This document shows positions 14,530 to 21,688 of a DNA stretch of 25,771 nt, in pieces. This stretch comes from PLA2 sp036273915. Its GTDB lineage: Bacteria; Planctomycetota; PLA2. The translations under genes and the position numbers were made by a program. The DNA is taken from NCBI GenBank assembly GCA_036273915.1, contig DASUGR010000260.1, positions 1 to 25,771 of the forward strand, read 5' to 3'. Position 1 is the first letter of the stretch, and each line of letters opens with the position of its first letter. The notes beneath the pieces are model-generated. The model saw only the letters and a list, made by a program, of their open reading frames with translations. It made no database searches and was not told the origin of the DNA.

Positions 14530-16420
14530 AGTGGAGTAGCTCCATCGTCATCGCGTCCGTCGGGCATCGGATCGCGCAGAGCCCGCAGCGGATGCAGCGG
14601 TCGTCGTCCTTGAGCATCGCCGAGGCGGGCACGGTCCCCCCGGCCCCCCCCATTTCCCTCGCGGCGGCGAGCTGCCCCTCGGGAAGGTCGATCTCCTCGA
14701 GCGGGACGAGGAGCAGGCAGTGCTCGGGGCAGACGTCCACGCAGCGGTTGCAGAGGACGCACTTCAAGGGGTCGTAGATCGTCTGGAGATGGCATGCGAG
14801 ACAGCGCTCCGCCTGCGTGCGCGCGTCGGCCTCGCCGTAGGCCGTCTCGACCTCGCTGATCCCCGTGCGCCGTCCGAGGTCCGTCGTGGGAGGCGGCTTC
14901 CTCCGGATCCGGTCGTATCCGGGCGTGCGCGCGAAACGGTCGGTCGGGACCTTCTCGAAGCGGAAGCGAAACGTGGGGGCTCCGGGGGCCTTCGCCGCGA
15001 GGTAGGCGTGCATGCCGCGCGCGGCGCGCTTGCCGTTCGCGACCGCGTCGATCAGGTTGCGCGGGCCGAACGCCGCGTCGCCGCCCGCGAAGACCCACGC
15101 CGCAGTCGTCGCGAGCGTCTCCGGGTCGACGCGGATCGTGCCCGCGGGCGTGCTCTCCACGCCGTCCTCCGGCGCGAGGAAGGAGAGTTCGGGCTGCTGC
15201 CCGATCGCGAGGATGACGAGGTCCGCCTCGATCTCCTCGTCGACGGTGTCGTCGAAGACGGGCGCGAAACGCCCCGCCTCGTCGTAGGTGCGCTTGACGC
15301 CGATCAGCCGGGCGCGGCGGACGCGCGCATCGCCCTCGAACCGCCGGACGCCGCGCTGCGGCAGGAAGCGGATCCCCTCCTCGAGCGCCTGCTCGTACTC
15401 CTCGCGCCCCTGCTCGGTGCGCGTGACGGGCATCTCCGCGTAGCTCTCGAGGCTCGCGAGCGTCACCTGCGCGCCCGCGCGCGCGGCGATGCGCGCGGCG
15501 TCGAGCGCGGGCGCCATGCCGCCGCCCGCCTCCTCGACCGCCTCCGCTCCCATCGCGCGCAGCGCCATGCGCGCCGCGTCGAAGGCGACGAAGCCGCCGC
15601 CCAGGACGAGCACCCTGTCGGCCTGCGGGACGCGGTAGCCGTTGTTGATGTTGATCAGGTAGTCGATCGCCTTGACGATGCCGTCGAGGTCCTTGCCGGG
15701 GCAGTCCATGAGCCGGCCGCGCTGGGCGCCGACCGCGAGGAAGACCGCCTCGAAGCCCTCGCGGCGGAGCGCCGAGAGACCGCGCTCGCGCGTCAGCGGG
15801 CTCTCGAACCGGAACGCGACGCCCATCGCCTCGACGGCCTGGACCTCCTTGTCGAGGAGGCTCGGCGGCAGCCGGAAGTCGGGGATCCCGTGGAAGGCCA
15901 TGCCGCCGGCGCGCCGCGTCGCCTCGAGCACCGTGACCGCGTACCCCATCAGCGCGAGGTCGTGCGCGCACGCGATGCCCGCCGGCCCGGCGCCGACGAC
16001 CGCGACCTTCCGGCCCTTCCCCGCACCCCTCGCCTCGGCCTCGAGGATCGGCTGGTGGCCTCCCCACTTGTTGCCCGGCTCCGCCTCGGCCCGCGCGAGC
16101 GCGGCGAGCGTGAAGGGCTCGCGCGACTCGACGCCGAAGCGCTCGGTGACGAAGCGCTTCAGCGCGCGGATGGCGACGGGCGCGTCGAACTTGCCGCGGC
16201 GGCAGCGGTCCTCGCACGGGGCGGCGCACACGCGGCCGCAGACGGAGGCGAGGGGGTTCGGGCAGCGGGCCGTGAGGAACGCGGTCCGATCGTCCCCTTC
16301 GGCGATCAGCTGCACGTAGCGGCCCGCGTCCGTGAGGACCGGACAGGCCATCTGGCAGGGAACGCGGTCGGCCCAGTATCTGGCATCGGGCAGCCGGACC
16401 GGGATTCGCGCGGCGCTCAC
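14513..16420 (-). CDS. FAD/NAD(P)-binding oxidoreductase with two [4Fe-4S] ferredoxin sites (635 aa)
   Basis: A GltD-like flavoprotein. The N-terminal region has a cysteine set (C22, C26, C53, C61, C65, C69, C73) like the iron-sulfur domain of glutamate synthase small subunits. The FAD-binding GAGPAG is at 143-148 and a second dinucleotide fold, with GGGFVAFDAAR, at 274-284; GGDAAFGP (447-453) is the second FAD motif. A C-terminal extension carries two ferredoxin motifs: C554, C557, C560, C564 and C609, C612, C615, C619. No membrane helix is seen, so it is cytoplasmic and probably docks on cytochrome b. As first gene of the nos operon it could feed electrons from NAD(P)H or ferredoxin to the quinone/cytochrome b system; this is inference. 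The start is GTG at 16420, with GGGAG upstream. Confidence 0.88.
   Translation of the reverse strand: MSAARIPVRLPDARYWADRVPCQMACPVLTDAGRYVQLIAEGDDRTAFLTARCPNPLASVCGRVCAAPCEDRCRRGKFDAPVAIRALKRFVTERFGVESREPFTLAALARAEAEPGNKWGGHQPILEAEARGAGKGRKVAVVGAGPAGIACAHDLALMGYAVTVLEATRRAGGMAFHGIPDFRLPPSLLDKEVQAVEAMGVAFRFESPLTRERGLSALRREGFEAVFLAVGAQRGRLMDCPGKDLDGIVKAIDYLININNGYRVPQADRVLVLGGGFVAFDAARMALRAMGAEAVEEAGGGMAPALDAARIAARAGAQVTLASLESYAEMPVTRTEQGREEYEQALEEGIRFLPQRGVRRFEGDARVRRARLIGVKRTYDEAGRFAPVFDDTVDEEIEADLVILAIGQQPELSFLAPEDGVESTPAGTIRVDPETLATTAAWVFAGGDAAFGPRNLIDAVANGKRAARGMHAYLAAKAPGAPTFRFRFEKVPTDRFARTPGYDRIRRKPPPTTDLGRRTGISEVETAYGEADARTQAERCLACHLQTIYDPLKCVLCNRCVDVCPEHCLLLVPLEEIDLPEGQLAAAREMGGAGGTVPASAMLKDDDRCIRCGLCAIRCPTDAMTMELLHYEQRS
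14975..14990 (+). repeat. G-rich dispersed element, copy 4 (inside the FAD/FeS oxidoreductase)
   Basis: GGGGGCTCCGGGGGCC on the plus strand, antisense to the gene. It codes for the KAPGAP linker (residues 477-482) that joins the GltD-like core to the ferredoxin extension. Identical over 16 bases to the copy upstream of korA. Confidence 0.5.
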
Positions 16421-16576
16421 GACGCGCTCCCGCGGGGTGCCCGGCCGGCAAGTCTCGATCCTCCCGGCTTCGCCACAGGAGGCGTCAGTTGCAAGTGACG
16501 TTCCGCGCGCGCCCGTCGTCCGGACCGGGTCGGCGAGACACGGGAAGAGCGAAATCCTACGGAAGCGTCGCGACGG
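16421..16576 (-). promoter_or_regulatory. Probable promoter region of the nos operon
   Basis: This 156-base gap precedes the first nos-operon gene and follows the glycosyltransferase stop. It is the only sizeable gap upstream of the ten-gene run, so the main promoter should be here. I find no clear FNR/CRP-type box (TTGAT-N4-ATCAA) and no strong -35/-10 pair, and the glycosyltransferase transcript may also read into the operon. Confidence 0.4.
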
Positions 16577-17824
16577 TTACGTTGCGGATGCGACGTCCAG
16601 AATCGCTCCTGCTGCGACGTCCGCGCTTTCCGCGCGGCCGATGCGCGACGCGCATGCGACAGCGCCGCCGGCCGTCCGCCCGTCCTGCAACACCTCGCGC
16701 AGGAGGCTCGCCCCGCACTGCGCGGAGTATTCCCCGGCGTCGACGCACCGGCCCGCGCCCAAGTCCTCGAGCCGTGAGCCGTTGTCGTGCTGGTCGTGCG
16801 CCATCGCCACGACGAGTTGCGGGATCCCCGCGCGGAGCCCCTGCGCGACCGTGCCGATCCCGCCGTGCGACACGAGCGCCGCCGCGCGCGGCAGGAGGAG
16901 CCCGAAGGGCACGTACGACTCGTGGCGGACGCCGGCGGGCAGGCGCTCCGGCACGTCCGCGCGGTTCGCCGTCACGAGGATCGCCCGCATGCCGAGCCGC
17001 TCGCACGCGCCCAGCGACTCGCGGAAGAACCGCTCCCCCTGCACGTTCGCGGAGCCGTGGGTGAAGACCACCGGCGGCCCCCCTGCGTCCAGCCAGTCGG
17101 CCAGCTCGGCGTCCAACGCTCCCCCGAACCCCCTGTCATAATAAGGAAAGCCCGTGAGCCGGAGGCGGGGCGGCCAATCGGGCTGGACCGGCGCGAACCA
17201 ATCCGGCCAGAGGCCGAGAATCGCATGCGGGGAGCTCCACCACCCGTTCATCGGCCGCCGGACCTCGGGCAGGCCGATCCGCCGGCGGAACCCGTTGAGC
17301 CGCGGCAGCCATCCGGGGTCGAAGAGCCGGTCGGAGAACCACCAGAACCCGCGCTTGAACCAGCGGGGCATGCGCCCGACGAACCCCGTGCCCTTGAAGA
17401 CCGGCATGCGGTGGACGGTGCGGAGGATCGCGGGCGAGACGTGCACGGTCACGAACGGCGCGCCGCGCTTCTCCTGCACGAGCCGGCCGGCGAGGTCGAG
17501 CGACGAACCGACGAGGAGCGAGCCGGCGCGTGCCTCCGCCTCGAGCCTTTCGTAGAGCGGGGAAAGCGTCGCGAGGACCGCCTCCCGCATGACGAACGGG
17601 AAGGCGCGCCTCGCGTCCCACAGCTCGGGCCTCCGGGTCATCTCGAGGTAGTGCTCGCGCGTGTCCATCGGCTCGAAACCCAGCCCCGCCCGGGTCACCG
17701 CCTCCTCGTACCAGGCCCCCGCGTGGATGACGATCTCGTGGCCCCGCGCATGGAGCGCGCGCCCCACGGCGACGAACGGGTGGACGTCACCGGCGCTGCC
17801 GATGGCGGTGATCACGATCCGCAT
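16577..17824 (-). CDS. Family 1 (UGT/Gtf-type) glycosyltransferase, 415 aa
   Basis: A GT-B fold sugar-nucleotide-dependent glycosyltransferase of the UDP-glycosyltransferase type, which transfers a sugar to a lipid or small molecule such as a sterol, carotenoid or macrolide. The N-terminus MRIVITAIGSAGDVHPFVAVG holds the acceptor-side GS-GD-HP motif, and the donor-side motif is VSHGGIGTVAQGL (318-330) followed by GIPQLVVAMAHDQHDNGSRLEDLG (333-356). PVVFTHGSANV (251-261) matches the conserved strand before the donor site. I start at ATG 17824; an upstream extension is possible but is Pro/Arg-rich and not conserved-looking. The gene is on the nos strand but no link to denitrification is apparent. 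The acceptor cannot be told from sequence. Confidence 0.88.
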   Translation of the reverse strand: MRIVITAIGSAGDVHPFVAVGRALHARGHEIVIHAGAWYEEAVTRAGLGFEPMDTREHYLEMTRRPELWDARRAFPFVMREAVLATLSPLYERLEAEARAGSLLVGSSLDLAGRLVQEKRGAPFVTVHVSPAILRTVHRMPVFKGTGFVGRMPRWFKRGFWWFSDRLFDPGWLPRLNGFRRRIGLPEVRRPMNGWWSSPHAILGLWPDWFAPVQPDWPPRLRLTGFPYYDRGFGGALDAELADWLDAGGPPVVFTHGSANVQGERFFRESLGACERLGMRAILVTANRADVPERLPAGVRHESYVPFGLLLPRAAALVSHGGIGTVAQGLRAGIPQLVVAMAHDQHDNGSRLEDLGAGRCVDAGEYSAQCGASLLREVLQDGRTAGGAVACASRIGRAESADVAAGAILDVASAT

Positions 17825-17870
17825 GGGAGCCCGGCATGATGACACGCAGCCCAAGGCGCCGCGGATCCGA

Positions 17871-17889
17871 GGGGGGTCCGGGGGGCGCC
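17871..17889 (+). repeat. G-rich dispersed element, copy 5 (glycosyltransferase/pstS gap)
   Basis: GGGGGGTCCGGGGGGCGCC in the divergent gap, between the glycosyltransferase start and the inverted repeats upstream of pstS. Confidence 0.45.
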
Positions 17890-17918
17890 CTCGCCAGGCC
17901 ACGGCGGACGGGGCGGAC

Positions 17919-17960
17919 GTGCATTTGCACGATCTTTAAGGATCGCTGAATGGGGATTCA
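17919..17960. promoter_or_regulatory. Three adjacent inverted repeats upstream of pstS
   Basis: GTGCA-TT-TGCAC (17919-17930), CGATC-TTTAAG-GATCG (17930-17945, arms perfect, centre near-palindromic) and TGAAT-GGGG-ATTCA (17947-17960) follow one another with at most one base between them. They are 56-97 bases upstream of the pstS start and overlap the best promoter candidate, so one or more may be operator sites. Confidence 0.45.
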
Positions 17961-18015
17961 CCCCGGACGGTTCCGCTATCGGTAGACGGACTTTCCCGAA
18001 CGAAGGAGAACGAGA

Positions 18016-19002
18016 ATGAGACTGTTTCTGAGGACCATCGGCGCAGCGGCGCTCCTCGCCGGAGCCGCGTTCGCGCAGGCCGTGAACGTGGACCCCGGGC
18101 TGCCGGAGTACCGCCAGGGCGAGGGCGTCTCGGGCAACCTGAAGAGCATCGGGTCCGACACGATGAACAACGAGATGACCCTCTGGGCCGAGGGGTTCCA
18201 GGGCATGTACCCCAACGTCCAGATCGAGATCGAGGGCAAGGGGTCGGGCACGGCGCCGCCGGCGCTGATCGCGGGCACGTCCCAGTTCGGCCCGATGAGC
18301 CGCCCGATGAAGTCGAAGGAAGTGGATGAGTTCGAGAAGACGTTCGGCTACAAGCCGACGATGTTCCGCACGAGCATCGACATGCTCGCGGTCTACGTCC
18401 ACAAGGACAACCCGATCAAGGGCCTCACCTTCCAGCAGATCGACGCGATCTTCTCGAAGACGCGCAAGGGCGGCTACGACAAGGACATCCGCACCTGGGG
18501 CGACCTCGGCCTCACGGGCGAGTGGGCGGACAAGCCGATCAGCCTCTACGGCCGCAACAGCGCCTCGGGCACGTACGGCTACTTCAAGGAACACGCGCTG
18601 TTCGACGGCGACTACAAGGACGAGGTCAAGGAGCAGGCCGGCAGCAGCTCGGTCGTCCAGGGTGTGGCGAGCGACAAGTACGCCATCGGCTACAGCGGCA
18701 TCGGCTACATGACGGCGGACGTGCGCGCGGTCCCGTTGAGCCACGACGCGAAGGGCAAGTTCATCTCCGCGACGCCCGACCACGCCTACACCGGCGAGTA
18801 CCCGCTCTCGCGCTTCCTCCTCCTCTACACGAACATCAAGCCGGGCGAGGCGCTCGACCCCGTCCGCCGCGAGTTCCTGCGCTACGTCTTCAGCAAGCAG
18901 GGACAGAAGGACGTCGTCAAGGACGGCTACTTCCCCGTGCCCGCGAAGCTCGCGGCCGAGGAGCTTCTAAAGATCGGCATCTCGATCGGGGGCCAGGGCT
19001 AG
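18016..19002 (+). CDS. pstS: PstS, periplasmic phosphate-binding protein (328 aa)
   Basis: High-affinity phosphate receptor of the Pst ABC transporter. A Sec signal peptide ends at about AAFA-Q21. Binding-site features of the PstS family are visible: SIGSDTMNNEM (44-54), EGKGSGTAPPALIAGTSQFGPMSRPM (73-98), GRNSASGTYGYFKEH (179-193) and GIGYSG-like YAIGYSGIGYM. The GSGTAP and SASGTYG segments correspond to the phosphate-contacting loops. ATG at 18016 has AAGGAG nine bases upstream. The gene is followed by a strong hairpin before pstC, consistent with the usual excess of PstS over permease. Phosphate limitation is the expected control, probably through the repeats upstream. Confidence 0.95.
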   Translation: MRLFLRTIGAAALLAGAAFAQAVNVDPGLPEYRQGEGVSGNLKSIGSDTMNNEMTLWAEGFQGMYPNVQIEIEGKGSGTAPPALIAGTSQFGPMSRPMKSKEVDEFEKTFGYKPTMFRTSIDMLAVYVHKDNPIKGLTFQQIDAIFSKTRKGGYDKDIRTWGDLGLTGEWADKPISLYGRNSASGTYGYFKEHALFDGDYKDEVKEQAGSSSVVQGVASDKYAIGYSGIGYMTADVRAVPLSHDAKGKFISATPDHAYTGEYPLSRFLLLYTNIKPGEALDPVRREFLRYVFSKQGQKDVVKDGYFPVPAKLAAEELLKIGISIGGQG

Positions 19003-19033
19003 GTCCCGTTCTCCCGCTTCGATTGAAATCCAA

Positions 19034-19063
19034 GGCGGCCCCGGGACAGTCACCGGGGCCGCC
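19034..19063 (+). terminator. Perfect 11-bp hairpin between pstS and pstC (attenuator)
   Basis: GGCGGCCCCGG (19034-19044) and CCGGGGCCGCC (19053-19063) pair perfectly around an 8-base loop. No T-tract follows. In this place, 31 bases after the pstS stop, it probably gives partial termination or protects the 3' end of pstS mRNA so that more binding protein than permease is made. Confidence 0.65.
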
Positions 19064-19090
19064 GATGTCCCCCGCCCGGAGCGCCGATCC

Positions 19091-21688
19091 TTGAACGAGC
19101 CCGCCCGCCCCCGTCCCCCCCGACGCCGCGCGACGCGACCCTCGGTGTTCGTGTTCGAGCGTCTCTCCCGCTACCTGATCACGGCGGGCGGCCTCGGCAC
19201 GATCGTGGCGGTCTCGCTGGTCCTCGTCTTCCTCGTCTGGGTGGTCGTGCCCCTGTTCCTCCCGGCGAAGTCGGAGGAGCGTCCGCCCGTCGCGGCCGCG
19301 GGCTCGTGGGCCAAGGCGGCGCCCGAGGCGATAGGGTCCGACGACCATCTCCTCGTCGGCTGGGCCTACCACGCCGACGGCACGGTCGACTCGTTCCGTC
19401 TCGACACCGGCGAGGCGCTCGCCAGCCGCCGCGTGTTCGATGGCCCGGCGCCGACCGCGTTCTCGCTCTCCGCCCGCGACCAGGAAGGGCTGTTCGGGTT
19501 CGCCGACGGGACCCTCCGCTTCGCGAAGGTCGGCGTCACCGGACGCAGCGTCAGCCCGGATGGCCTCCCCGAGCCGATCCGGCAGCTCGCGGTCGGCGAG
19601 CACGCCACGCACGACGGGGGCGTCGTCGCGCACGCGGCGGAGGGCCAGTTCCGGATGACGGCGCTCGACGTGAAGGCCGAGGAGCCGGTCGCGGTCGATC
19701 CCCCGTCGAGGATCCTGCTCGTCGACTTCTCCCACCACGGCGACGAGGCGCGTTTCGCCGCCGTGACCGAGGACGGTCGGCTCGTGCTCGAGACGGCGCG
19801 CGAGCAGCCGAACATGTTGACGGGCGAGATCACCCGCACGTACAGCGGCGGGGAGATCCGGCTCCCGCAGCTCAAGACCGGACCGCCGCCGCGCTACGTG
19901 AAGATCTCTGGCGTCGGCGACTCGACCTACCTGATCTGGGCGGACGGCAGGACGGTCCGCGTCGACACGCGCGACCCCACGGCGCCCCAGGTCGCGGAGG
20001 TGCTCGACGTGGTGCCGGAAGGGGGCGGAACGGTGACCGCCGTCGCCTTCCTGATCGGCCGGACGACCATGGTCGTCGGCGACTCGTCGGGCAACGTCCG
20101 CGGGTGGTTCTGCATCAAGCCCGAGGATGCGGGGACGAGGGACGGCGCCAACTTCACGATGGCGCACGAGCTCGAGCCCGGCAAGGGCGCGGTGACCGCC
20201 GTCGCGACGTCGCAGCGCTCGCGGCTGCTCGCCGCCGCCTATGCGGACGGCAGCGCACGGCTCTTCCAGATGACGACCGAGAACACGGTCGCGGAGCTGG
20301 GGACCGACGCGGGGACACCGCTGCAGTGCCTCGCGATGGCGCCCAAGGATGACGGGATCATCGGGACGAACGGCAAGCGCGTCTTCGTCTGGCGCGTGAA
20401 CGCGCCGCACGCCGACATCACGCTCGCCTCGCTCTTCCTCCCGGTCTGGTACGAGGGCTACACGAAGCCGGAAACGTCGTGGCAGTCGTCGAGCGGCACG
20501 GACGCGTTCGAGGCGAAGCTCGGACTGTGGCCCCTCGTCTTCGGGACGATCAAGGCGACGTTCTACTCGATGCTCTTCGGCGCGCCGCTCGCCCTGCTCG
20601 CGGCGCTGTTCACGAGCGAGTTCCTCTCGGGCAAGACGAAATCGCGCGTGAAACCCGTGATCGAGACGATGGCGAGCCTCCCGAGCGTCGTGCTCGGGTT
20701 CCTCGCGGCGATCGTCATCGCCCATTACGTGGAGGACATCGTCCCGGAGATCCTCTCCTCCTTCGTCACGCTCCCCTTCGCGCTGCTCCTCGGGGCGAAC
20801 CTCTGGCAGGCGCTTCCGGGACAGGGGCGCCGCGGTGCCCTGCGCGCCTGGCGCATCGTCTTCCTGTTCGTCATGAGCATCCTGGGCGTGTGGCTCGGCT
20901 TCGAGGTCGGGCCGTGGGTCCAGGATTGGCTGTTCGCGGGCGACATCAAGCTCTGGCTCGACGGGCAGAGAGGCACCGGGACCGGCGCGTGGATGTTCCT
21001 GCTGGTCCCGATGTCGGCCCTCATCGTCGGGGTCGCCATGGCCCTGTTCGTCAACCCGGCGGTGCGCCGCATCTCCCGCGACTGGGACGCCGGGAAGATG
21101 GCGCGCGTGGAGCTCGGGAAGTTCGTCGCGGGCTTCGTGGCGGTCATCGTCCTCGCGTACCTCCTCTCGTCGACCCTCAACTGGTTCGGCTGGGACCCCC
21201 GCGGGACGTTCGTGTCGACCTACGTGCAGCGCAACGCGCTGATCGTCGGGTTCGTGATGGGGTTCGCGATCATCCCGATCATCTACACGATCTCCGAGGA
21301 CGCGCTGTCCGGCGTCCCGGAGCACCTGCGGGCCGCCTCGCTCGCCTCCGGGGCCACGCAGTGGCAGACCGCCATCCGGATCATCATCCCGACCGCGCTC
21401 AGCGGCATCTTCTCCGCGCTGATGATCGGCTTCGGCCGCGCGGTGGGCGAGACGATGATCGTGCTGATGGCCGCCGGCAACACGCCGGTCACCAAGTGGA
21501 ACGTCTTCGAGGGCTTCCGGACGCTGTCGGCGAACATCGCCGTCGAGATGCCCGAGGCGGTGCAGCAGAGCACGCACTACCGGACGCTCTACCTGGCGGC
21601 GCTCGTCCTCTTCGCCCTGACCTTCCTCGTCAACACCGTGGCGGAAGCCGTGCGCCTCCGCGTCCGGAAGAGGGCCTACGAGCTGTGA
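19091..21688 (+). CDS. pstC: PstC, long-form phosphate ABC transporter permease (865 aa)
   Basis: Inner-membrane permease of the Pst system. A first transmembrane helix (about 34-57) is followed by a roughly 400-residue extracytoplasmic insertion (about 58-475) with beta-propeller/WD40-like strands (for example HADGTVDSFRLDTGEAL, YADGSARLFQMTTE, GTNGKRVFVWRV). The true permease core starts near 480 (LVFGTIKATFYSMLFGAPLALL) and has the EAA-type loop EHLRAASLASGATQWQTA near 743-760 and GFGRAVGETMIVLMAAGN. Long PstC proteins of this kind are known in pseudomonads and relatives; usual PstC has about 300-320 residues. The start is a TTG with GGAG nine bases upstream, chosen because no ATG precedes the first helix. 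It overlaps pstA by GTGA. Confidence 0.9.
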   Translation: MNEPARPRPPRRRATRPSVFVFERLSRYLITAGGLGTIVAVSLVLVFLVWVVVPLFLPAKSEERPPVAAAGSWAKAAPEAIGSDDHLLVGWAYHADGTVDSFRLDTGEALASRRVFDGPAPTAFSLSARDQEGLFGFADGTLRFAKVGVTGRSVSPDGLPEPIRQLAVGEHATHDGGVVAHAAEGQFRMTALDVKAEEPVAVDPPSRILLVDFSHHGDEARFAAVTEDGRLVLETAREQPNMLTGEITRTYSGGEIRLPQLKTGPPPRYVKISGVGDSTYLIWADGRTVRVDTRDPTAPQVAEVLDVVPEGGGTVTAVAFLIGRTTMVVGDSSGNVRGWFCIKPEDAGTRDGANFTMAHELEPGKGAVTAVATSQRSRLLAAAYADGSARLFQMTTENTVAELGTDAGTPLQCLAMAPKDDGIIGTNGKRVFVWRVNAPHADITLASLFLPVWYEGYTKPETSWQSSSGTDAFEAKLGLWPLVFGTIKATFYSMLFGAPLALLAALFTSEFLSGKTKSRVKPVIETMASLPSVVLGFLAAIVIAHYVEDIVPEILSSFVTLPFALLLGANLWQALPGQGRRGALRAWRIVFLFVMSILGVWLGFEVGPWVQDWLFAGDIKLWLDGQRGTGTGAWMFLLVPMSALIVGVAMALFVNPAVRRISRDWDAGKMARVELGKFVAGFVAVIVLAYLLSSTLNWFGWDPRGTFVSTYVQRNALIVGFVMGFAIIPIIYTISEDALSGVPEHLRAASLASGATQWQTAIRIIIPTALSGIFSALMIGFGRAVGETMIVLMAAGNTPVTKWNVFEGFRTLSANIAVEMPEAVQQSTHYRTLYLAALVLFALTFLVNTVAEAVRLRVRKRAYEL

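Larger units (their letters stand above)
17825..18015. promoter_or_regulatory. Divergent regulatory region between the glycosyltransferase gene and pstS
   Basis: A 191-base gap with one G-rich element (17871-17889), then a relatively AT-rich stretch with three successive inverted repeats (17919-17960) upstream of pstS. TTGCAC at 17925-17930 could be a -35 box, with a weak TGAATG at 17947-17952 at 16-base spacing. No Pho box of the E. coli type is recognisable. AAGGAG lies just upstream of the pstS ATG. Confidence 0.5.

Noticed and set aside
14634..14654. Poly-C run in the FAD/FeS oxidoreductase as a possible frameshift
   Set aside because: The frame is intact on both sides, and the second ferredoxin motif follows in the same frame.
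14789..14803. CLACH (residues 540-544) in the FAD/FeS oxidoreductase as a haem c site
   Set aside because: The protein has no export signal, and haem c attachment occurs outside the cytoplasm; the motif is more likely part of a cysteine set of the iron-sulfur region.
17825..17902. Longer N-terminus for the glycosyltransferase
   Set aside because: The family normally begins with the MRIVI-type strand found at 17824; the upstream part contains the G-rich element and is not protein-like.
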